Shown here piece by piece: positions 1-4,651 of a stretch of 7,250 nt of DNA (its first letter is position 1; every line of letters starts with the position of its first letter). The DNA lies in assembly GCA_020429485.1 (NCBI GenBank), contig JAGQLK010000055.1, positions 1 through 7,250 on the forward strand, read 5' to 3'. Below the pieces are notes generated by a model. It did not search any database. It was not told the origin of the DNA and saw nothing but the letters and a program-made list of their open reading frames with translations. This DNA is from Candidatus Dojkabacteria bacterium. GTDB lineage: Bacteria; Patescibacteriota; Dojkabacteria; B142; OLB20. The position numbers were made by a program, and so were the translations under genes.

Positions 1-2
1 AC

Positions 3-98
3 AATCACTTAAGAGACGATACTTTTAGCAAAGAAATATTATTTGAATATGTTGTAGTATTTTTTATTCTGATCGTTTTAATTTTTGGAGTATCTTAA
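3..98 (+). CDS. 3' end of an unidentified upstream gene with a hydrophobic C-terminus (partial)
   Basis: One frame is open from the left edge and stops at TAA (96-98), giving 31 residues. The first part is polar and charged (NHLRDDTFSKE). The rest is a run of about 20 mostly hydrophobic residues (roughly EYVVVFFILIVLIFG) that would form a C-terminal transmembrane helix. It lies 17 bp before the start of hpf on the same strand, which suits an operon or closely packed genes. Family and function cannot be told from so short a piece. Because AT-rich DNA easily gives short hydrophobic frames, it may be chance, but the polar-to-hydrophobic transition and end position fit a real membrane protein tail. 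Confidence 0.4.
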   Translation, partial: NHLRDDTFSKEILFEYVVVFFILIVLIFGVS

Positions 99-115
99 TT
101 TTTAAAAATAAAATT

Positions 116-694
116 ATGTTGGATATACAATACATAGGTAAGAATATTAAGATAAGTGACAAGATACAAGACTATGTTCAAGAGAAACTGTCTAAGCATG
201 AAAAGCTTTTAGAAAAAAATACAGGCATAACTGTTTTGATCAAAGAAAATAAAAGTAATTCTGGCGACACAAGAAATTATAAAATGGAAATCTCGTCAAA
301 CATGCCACATGCATTTATTAGAGTCGAAGGAAGAGGCTCAGAAATAAGCTCAATAATAGATGAATTAGAAGTTCTATTAAAAAGAAGGCTTAAGAGGTAC
401 CATGACCAATTTCAGAAGTGGCAAAAAGAAGTTCCATGGAGAGTAAGAGAAATTGAAGATACTTTGAATGACGTTCCAGATTATGAGGAAAATATTTCTT
501 ATAAAGATTATGAGCCAGAAATCAAAGTGAAAGAATATAGTGATGACACTCCCCTGCACCCTGCCGAAGCAATAGAAAAAATGGAGCTGATTGGGCATGA
601 GTGCTTCTTATTTAATAATATAGAGACTGGTAAGTATTCAATGATCTATAAGCGATCTGATGGCGGTTACGGTCTTGTTCAACCAAAAGCATAA
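116..694 (+). CDS. hpf: Ribosome hibernation promoting factor, long form (HPF/RaiA family)
   Basis: A 192-residue protein of the S30AE family. Known role of the family: the N-terminal domain binds the 30S decoding centre when growth slows, and long forms use the C-terminal domain to dimerise ribosomes into inactive 100S particles. Seen here: residues 1-100 carry the typical start (MLDIQYIGKNIKISD, then YVQEKLSKHEK) and the basic second helix (LEVLLKRRLKRYHDQ, about 85-98). Residues 105-140 are an acidic linker, and 141-192 match the long-HPF tail (LHPAEAIEKMELIGHECFLF...YKRSDGGYGLVQP). Length is normal for the long form. The ATG start puts the S30AE domain at the very N-terminus as in homologs. 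An in-frame ATT at 98, seven bases after a GGAG at 87-90, is a less likely start. No Shine-Dalgarno site lies at usual spacing before the ATG. The stop overlaps the next start (TAATG). Confidence 0.95.
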   Translation: MLDIQYIGKNIKISDKIQDYVQEKLSKHEKLLEKNTGITVLIKENKSNSGDTRNYKMEISSNMPHAFIRVEGRGSEISSIIDELEVLLKRRLKRYHDQFQKWQKEVPWRVREIEDTLNDVPDYEENISYKDYEPEIKVKEYSDDTPLHPAEAIEKMELIGHECFLFNNIETGKYSMIYKRSDGGYGLVQPKA

Positions 695-1290
695 TGGATA
701 ATCATTTAGGTAGTAGAGTATTTCTTGCGTTATTTCCTGACGATAAAACTCTCGAAGCAACAAGAGATGTTGTGCGTAGTTTCAAAAAGGAAGCTAGAAA
801 TCTGCGTTTTCTAAACTTGGATCAAATGCATATTACTCTTCAATTTTTAGGTAATAGTGTTAGTAATGACAGTATAGAATACATTAGTGAAGAGCTTGAA
901 AGACACAAATCAGAGTTGTCTCCACAGGTCATTAGATTAACAGATGTTATGTTTGGATTTCCTGGGCAACGTATTCCTAAGCTCATTTATTGGGATGTAG
1001 AAAGTACCAATGAATTGAAGACTTTTACACGAGATGTTCACGGCTTCATAAAGGATTTGGAATTGCCTGACATCAACCCACAGAAAGATCATGCAAAGCT
1101 AATTCATCATATGACACTCGGTAGAGTAAAAAACTCAGCAAGCAAATCATTAGCAAAAAATATTAAATCTATAATCCAAGATATCAATATAGACAAAGTT
1201 GAATTTAAAGCTACTGAACTAGCATTTGTAAGCAGTACATTAACAAACACAGGTCCGGTATACCGCTTTATTAAGAAAGTTTCTTTCTAG
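694..1290 (+). CDS. thpR: RNA 2',3'-cyclic phosphodiesterase (2H phosphoesterase, LigT/ThpR family)
   Basis: A 198-residue protein with the two HxTx signatures of the 2H phosphoesterase fold: HITL at residues 46-49 (in the context QMHITLQFLG) and HMTL at 139-142 (HHMTLGR). The two His and two Thr form the catalytic centre in this family. Other family marks are the start RVFLALFPDD (8-17) and the late strand with TELAFVSSTLTNTGPVY (174-190). Characterised members hydrolyse RNA 2',3'-cyclic phosphates to 2'-phosphates and were first described as 2'-5' RNA ligases; the protein should be cytoplasmic. Length is close to the usual 180-200. Its ATG shares one base with the hpf stop, so translation is probably coupled to hpf and both come from one transcript. 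There is no separate ribosome binding site. Its physiological substrate cannot be inferred from the sequence. Confidence 0.93.
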   Translation: MDNHLGSRVFLALFPDDKTLEATRDVVRSFKKEARNLRFLNLDQMHITLQFLGNSVSNDSIEYISEELERHKSELSPQVIRLTDVMFGFPGQRIPKLIYWDVESTNELKTFTRDVHGFIKDLELPDINPQKDHAKLIHHMTLGRVKNSASKSLAKNIKSIIQDINIDKVEFKATELAFVSSTLTNTGPVYRFIKKVSF

Positions 1291-1303
1291 TTTGGAAGTT
1301 TGA

Positions 1304-4300
1304 TTATTTGTCTGTTACTGGAATATCAGTTCTGATATTTACACAAGCTCTTGAGCTCATTTCTTCTAATCTACCATCATCATCCAGATCTGCATGTATA
1401 AATACATCATTGCATGTTGAACTTGTTGCTCTAATTGCTTTGAATTCGAAATCAAGCATAAAGCTTTGGCCTGGTTGAAGATCTCCAAATCCTGGGATAA
1501 GAGTTAAGTCACCATGACTTATTAATCCTAGATTTTCGTCTACAGAACCAATTTGTGTGAATAATGATGTTATGTTTGCACCAGTTCTTCCGTCCCTTAT
1601 TCCAGTAAAGTCTAACCTCGTCTGGTTATACTCATCATTAAATTGAACAGAGTCCAATGGTAATACACCTGTATTAGTTATAGTTATTCTGAAACGAACT
1701 GTTTCTCCGATGTAATATCTGCTATCAGCATCATCAATAACTACTTTTGTAACTTCTAGATCAGGTTGTGGTTCTTCGCAAATGTTATCGCATAGGGAAG
1801 GATTATTTGCGCAGCCTGGCACCATACATCTGTAATCCTCAGTATCGGAATTATAAGCACAAATATGATCTTCTCCGCATGAATTGATATCCTCAGGGTT
1901 ACACTCTTCTCCACATACAGGAATAGTAGGTGTAGGCGTTATCGTTGGTGTAGGGCTAGGTGTAGGTGTGATTTCTGCTGGTGTACAAGCAGAAAATCTA
2001 AAGTCAAAATTATCATATGGATTTGTATTTTGATCGTTAATGCCACAGTTTGCATATGAAGATGATGTTGCCATTGAATAATTACCACATCCAGATAAGC
2101 CATTAGCTATATCGCATTGTGTTGTTGCTGGATCATTACAATATAATGCAAAATCATCATTTTGTTGTGCAGGTGGTTGCATACTGAAATAGCTTTGTCC
2201 AGTAGCATCAATAACTCTGTCATTATTAGGATCAAAATCAAGTAGCATCAATCCGATTTGGTTTGTATATGTACCGTCTGGCTGCATAGTCACAGTTACG
2301 AACTCTTCGTAGTTACCGTTATTATCTGTAGTCATAGTGAATGGCAATCCTGTACTATCAAATCCGAATACAATTGCACCGTCAATACTATATCTAGGTC
2401 CTAAATTATCCTGACAGTAAACATTTCCACTAATTCGCACTACCTTTGTAGGTGGTGTTGGGCTTGGTGTAACAGTTGGTGTGGCACTAGGCGTTGGTGA
2501 CACTGTTGCTGTTGGTGTCAAAGTAATTGTTGGTGTGACTGTCACAGTTACTGTTGGAGTAATTGTTGCAGTCGGAGTTATAGTTATTGTTGGCGTAGGT
2601 GTAATAGTCACAGTAGGTGACGGTGTTGCAGTTATCGTTGGCGTTAATGTAATAGTTGGTGTTACTGTTGTACTAGGTGTCACAGTAGGTGTAATACTAG
2701 GTTCAGGCGTATTTGTAGGTGTTATCGTAGGAATAGCGCAATTAGTAAATCCAAAGTCAACATTGTCATATACTTCTCCTGGTTTAAATTCGCAGAATTC
2801 ATAATTAGTACCAACCGTACATGGAACAGTAGTGTTAGTTGCCAATGGTCCTATATATGTACCTGGGATTGAACCTCTGTCTGTTAATCTTACTGAATGA
2901 TCTCTTCCATCAACTGGGAACCAGCTATGACCATATGTTGGGTCAGCTATATCCGAGTATATTGGGGGATCCTGTACATAGTCGTTTATTTCGATAGTTG
3001 CACTGCCTAGATTTCTTCCATCATCAATACAGAAAACTCTTCCACTTACCACAGTAGCATTTGGCTCTGGTGTAGGGCTTGGAGATGGTGTAGTGGTCAC
3101 TATAGGTGTAATGCTAGGTTCAGGTGTTTCTGTAGGTGTTACAGTAACTGTAGGTGTATTTGTTGGGGTAATTGTTGGAATTGCACAATTAGTGAATCCA
3201 AAATTTAGTTCTACGTATGTGTTATTGGGTTCAAAAGTACAAAATTCATAACCGCTACCAACAAAACAAGGTACGTTATTATTTGTCGCTATTGGGCCAA
3301 CATATGTTCCAGGTATTTGGTTTCCTCTGTCAATAAGTCTGATTGCATGTTCTCTTCCAGGAATTGGACTCCAGCTAGCAAAATAATTTGGATTAGCTTC
3401 AATTATACCTAAGCTACCCCCTGCTCCAGTATTAGGATCTGAATCAAGTATTTCTATATCTGCTCCATTAAGTGTTCGTCCATCATCAAGACAAATAATC
3501 GTACCACTTACTGTTATGTGGCCAGGTATTGGTGTTGGTGTAGGACTAGGTGTCACAGTAGGGCTAGGTGTTACAGTAGGACTAGGTGTAATTGTAGGGC
3601 TAGGTGTTACAGTAGGGCTAGGTGTAAGTGTAGGTGTAGGCGTATGTGTCGGTGTTGTTGTAGGTGAACAATTTTGCTGATTACCATTCCACACTACAAA
3701 ATCAATCAAGCTTTCTTGAGAGTAGTCTCCAGGGGTCTGGTATACATCTATTTGTACACTCTTGCATCTATTTGACTCATTGAAGTATTGGCCGAATGAA
3801 ACCGCTGTAAATGGACCATTTCCAATGTTACCTTGGTTACATTCTGCACCAGTCGCACCATTACATATATGTACTCTAACTTCTGGGCCTACGCATGTTC
3901 CGTTAGTACATCCTTCTCCAATATTCGGATCCTGCGGGCAAGAAGTGAAGTCGTAATTATTTGCGTTCAGTGGTTCTCCGCATACATTTACTATTTCACC
4001 TGGGCCCCAACCCATTCCAGTGTATGTAGCAATAAAGTTTATCTGTGATTGATCTGATATAGAAGCTAATTTAACCTCATCGTCAGACATACATTCAGGG
4101 TTAGGATTACATGTAACCGTACCGATATTTGTTGCAGTATTGGTTTTAGATGAGTTACATTGCACATTTACTTGAACAGATGCGCAGTGCTCTTCTGCTA
4201 AATCTATACAGCTTACGTCTTTACCTGCATCTACAGCAATTACTTCTTCTGTACCTAAACAAGTCCCATCGTCAGCAAAACCTCCTTTGCAAATTAATAC

Positions 4301-4591
4301 TTCTGCATACTGAGAATTTTCTGTGCATAGATCGAAATTGCTTTTGTCTTCTGTATCATTTGGAATGTGGCAATCTCCACTCTGTAGAGCTGTCTGTCCT
4401 GGTATTGGATCTGTTACATCACCTCTGCACCAAATACCGTTAGAAGATACTACTGAAGCAGCTTGGTAATCATTTGATGCCCAAATTGCAAACTGTGCAA
4501 GTGTTAGTAAACCAACAAGCACAATAGAATAGACGATGATTGCCTTCCTAAGTACAGTATTATTTTTTACTTCTTCTAATTTTTGCTGCAT
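1304..4591 (-). CDS. Giant exported modular protein with Thr-Pro linkers and C-terminal DUF11-like domain (paralog 1, complete)
   Basis: A 1095-residue protein of unknown function. Order: short charged cytoplasmic end (1-16); one hydrophobic helix (about 18-38), either an uncleaved anchor or a signal peptide (possible cut after FAIWA); Cys-rich head (52-309, 18 Cys); T/P linker (310-356); module B1 (358-470); linker (471-510); module B2 (512-619); long linker (620-714); module C (716-869) with a Ca-binding-like loop D787-x-N789-x-D791-x-x-x-D795; linker (870-891); 8-Cys module (893-938); DUF11-like domain (944-1095: DLEVTKVV...GETVRFRITITNTG), ending IPVTDK. There is no LPXTG, C-terminal helix or lipobox, so any anchoring must be N-terminal. 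All cysteines (42) lie in the globular modules and none in linkers, which points to disulfides outside the membrane. It is a paralog of the gene just upstream and has its own promoter. No Shine-Dalgarno site is visible. A surface stalk or adhesin is an inference only; no enzyme motif was recognised. Confidence 0.9.
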   Translation of the reverse strand: MQQKLEEVKNNTVLRKAIIVYSIVLVGLLTLAQFAIWASNDYQAASVVSSNGIWCRGDVTDPIPGQTALQSGDCHIPNDTEDKSNFDLCTENSQYAEVLICKGGFADDGTCLGTEEVIAVDAGKDVSCIDLAEEHCASVQVNVQCNSSKTNTATNIGTVTCNPNPECMSDDEVKLASISDQSQINFIATYTGMGWGPGEIVNVCGEPLNANNYDFTSCPQDPNIGEGCTNGTCVGPEVRVHICNGATGAECNQGNIGNGPFTAVSFGQYFNESNRCKSVQIDVYQTPGDYSQESLIDFVVWNGNQQNCSPTTTPTHTPTPTLTPSPTVTPSPTITPSPTVTPSPTVTPSPTPTPIPGHITVSGTIICLDDGRTLNGADIEILDSDPNTGAGGSLGIIEANPNYFASWSPIPGREHAIRLIDRGNQIPGTYVGPIATNNNVPCFVGSGYEFCTFEPNNTYVELNFGFTNCAIPTITPTNTPTVTVTPTETPEPSITPIVTTTPSPSPTPEPNATVVSGRVFCIDDGRNLGSATIEINDYVQDPPIYSDIADPTYGHSWFPVDGRDHSVRLTDRGSIPGTYIGPLATNTTVPCTVGTNYEFCEFKPGEVYDNVDFGFTNCAIPTITPTNTPEPSITPTVTPSTTVTPTITLTPTITATPSPTVTITPTPTITITPTATITPTVTVTVTPTITLTPTATVSPTPSATPTVTPSPTPPTKVVRISGNVYCQDNLGPRYSIDGAIVFGFDSTGLPFTMTTDNNGNYEEFVTVTMQPDGTYTNQIGLMLLDFDPNNDRVIDATGQSYFSMQPPAQQNDDFALYCNDPATTQCDIANGLSGCGNYSMATSSSYANCGINDQNTNPYDNFDFRFSACTPAEITPTPSPTPTITPTPTIPVCGEECNPEDINSCGEDHICAYNSDTEDYRCMVPGCANNPSLCDNICEEPQPDLEVTKVVIDDADSRYYIGETVRFRITITNTGVLPLDSVQFNDEYNQTRLDFTGIRDGRTGANITSLFTQIGSVDENLGLISHGDLTLIPGFGDLQPGQSFMLDFEFKAIRATSSTCNDVFIHADLDDDGRLEEMSSRACVNIRTDIPVTDK
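1307..1762 (-). repeat. DUF11-like C-terminal domain of paralog 1
   Basis: Residues 944-1095. The DLEVTKVV...IGETVRFRITITNTG opening is typical of DUF11 repeats in surface proteins. Two Cys (1060, 1083) are shared with the copy at 4644-5099. A second acidic loop, D1068-L-D-D-D-G-R-L-E, occurs only in this copy. Confidence 0.75.
1772..1918 (-). other. Eight-cysteine module unique to paralog 1
   Basis: Residues 892-940 with Cys at 893, 897, 905, 911, 922, 927, 934 and 938, spaced like a small disulfide-knotted domain (CGEEC...CGEDHIC...RCMVPGC...C...C). It sits between the last T/P linker and the DUF11-like domain. Paralog 2 has no counterpart there. I cannot assign a named family. Confidence 0.65.
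1919..1984 (-). repeat. T/P linker 4 of paralog 1
   Basis: 22 residues (PAEITPTPSPTPTITPTPTI) joining module C to the 8-Cys module. Confidence 0.7.
1985..2446 (-). repeat. Module C of paralog 1
   Basis: Residues 716-869. It starts VRISGNVYCQDN, continues IDGAIVFGFD and TTDNNGNY (a pattern like carboxypeptidase-regulatory or Cna-B-type beta-sandwiches), then LLDFDPNNDRVIDATGQ with an EF-hand/dockerin-like loop, then SSSYANCGI and NFDFRFSACTP. Six Cys. The homolog lies at 5163-5630. Confidence 0.75.
2450..2734 (-). repeat. T/P linker 3 of paralog 1, the longest (95 residues)
   Basis: Almost only Thr, Pro, Ile, Val, Ser and Ala in a TxTPT pattern. Unlike linker 1 the codons are varied and there is no exact tandem unit, so it looks older. 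It is the 95-residue counterpart of a 23-residue linker in paralog 2 (5634-5702). Confidence 0.8.
2735..3058 (-). repeat. Module B, copy 2 of paralog 1 (diverged)
   Basis: Residues 512-619. It keeps the skeleton VSGRVFCIDDGRNLGSATIEI, GRDHSVRLTDRG, IPGTYIGPLATN, YEFC, FGFTNCA and all four Cys, but is clearly more diverged from copy 1 than copy 1 is from the copy in the other gene. The internal duplication is therefore older than the gene duplication, or was lost from paralog 2. Confidence 0.8.
3062..3181 (-). repeat. T/P linker 2 of paralog 1
   Basis: 40 residues between modules B1 and B2: IPTITPTNTPTVTVTPTETP, then a run ending SPSPTPEP. Contains TPEPSITP, also found in the linkers after the other B modules (2620-2734 side and 5634-5702), so the B module and start of its linker were duplicated as one unit. 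Confidence 0.75.
3182..3520 (-). repeat. Module B, copy 1 of paralog 1
   Basis: Residues 358-470. Pattern: VSGxxxCLDDGRTLNGAxIEILDSD, later HAIRLIDRG, IPGTYVGPIATN, PCFVGSGYEFC, FGFTxCA; four Cys. By my count 19 of about 114 residues differ from the B module of paralog 2 at 5703-6044. The opening resembles transthyretin-like beta-sandwich repeats of surface proteins, but no named family is certain. Confidence 0.8.
3524..3663 (-). repeat. T/P linker 1 of paralog 1, with five 18-bp tandem units
   Basis: Codes for 47 residues rich in TPSPTV. On the + strand, five 18-bp units run from 3540 to 3629 (starts 3540, 3558, 3576, 3594, 3612), each close to GTAGGGCTAGGTGTTACA with few mismatches. This unit is six codons (SPTVTP), so copy change keeps the frame. 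The higher DNA similarity than in other linkers suggests recent expansion. Confidence 0.85.
3665..4438 (-). other. Cys-rich head of paralog 1
   Basis: Residues 52-309 with 18 cysteines and no recognised family. The first part, to about residue 165 (FDLCTENSQYAEVLICKGGF; TNIGTVTCNPNP), has a clear counterpart in paralog 2. The second part (about 170-309; GTCVGPEVRVHICNG; LIDFVVWNGNQQNC) does not match well, so the distal head seems to be the variable region facing away from the cell or toward a ligand (inference). Confidence 0.6.
4478..4540 (-). other. Signal-anchor / signal peptide helix of paralog 1
   Basis: Codes for residues 18-38, a run including AIIVYSIVLVGLLTLAQFAIW, flanked on the N-side by charged residues (KLEEVKNNTVLRK). 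A positive residue pair just before the helix predicts N-in, C-out topology, placing all modules outside. Whether it is cut (after FAIWA, residue 38) cannot be decided by eye. Confidence 0.75.
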
Positions 4592-4623
4592 ACAAGTAAT
4601 TTAGTGTTTAATCAAACGGGCAG

Positions 4624-4651
4624 ATTATAGCACATAAATTTTATTTGTCAG
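4624..4651 (-). promoter_or_regulatory. Sigma-70-type promoter with extended -10 for paralog 1
   Basis: Read on the - strand: CTGACA (4651-4646, five of six to TTGACA), a 16-bp spacer, TGC directly before TATAAT (4629-4624, six of six), giving an extended -10. Transcription would begin near 4617, leaving a leader of about 26 nt before the ATG at 4591. The -35 box covers codons just before the TAA of paralog 2, so the promoter is packed into the gene junction. A small inverted repeat, GTTTAATCAAAC (4606-4617), sits at the expected start point; it is too short to call an operator. No terminator-like hairpin separates the genes, so read-through from paralog 2 is also possible. Confidence 0.7.

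Noticed and set aside
52..82. Possible promoter for hpf (TTGTAG at 52-57 and TTTAAT at 77-82)
   Set aside because: The spacer is 19 bp, the -35 is poor, and AT-rich DNA gives such matches by chance; it also lies in the probable upstream coding end.
377..598. A 73-codon - strand frame with hydrophobic residues
   Set aside because: Antisense shadow of hpf, whose frame is supported by both HPF domains.
1274..1288. Hairpin AGAAAG-TTT-CTTTCT at the end of thpR as a terminator between convergent genes
   Set aside because: Only six pairs, mostly A-T, inside the coding sequence and with no following T-run on either strand; too weak to call.
2481..2804. A + strand frame of 107 codons rich in Val and Gly (VGVIVTVGV pattern)
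   Set aside because: It is the complement of the long T/P linker on the - strand; repeats of ACN/CCN codons read backward give GGN/GTN. No domain is present.
3531..3550. GG doublets every 6 nt on the + strand as a two-tier G-quadruplex
   Set aside because: They follow directly from proline codons in the T/P repeat, and two-tier structures with 4-nt loops are weak.
3540..3629. Regular repeats as a CRISPR array
   Set aside because: Units are directly adjacent with no spacers, and they code for a continuous T/P linker.
3762..4443. Three overlapping + strand open frames of 64 to 97 codons
   Set aside because: All lie opposite the Cys-rich head of paralog 1, resemble no family, and have composition expected of antisense reading.
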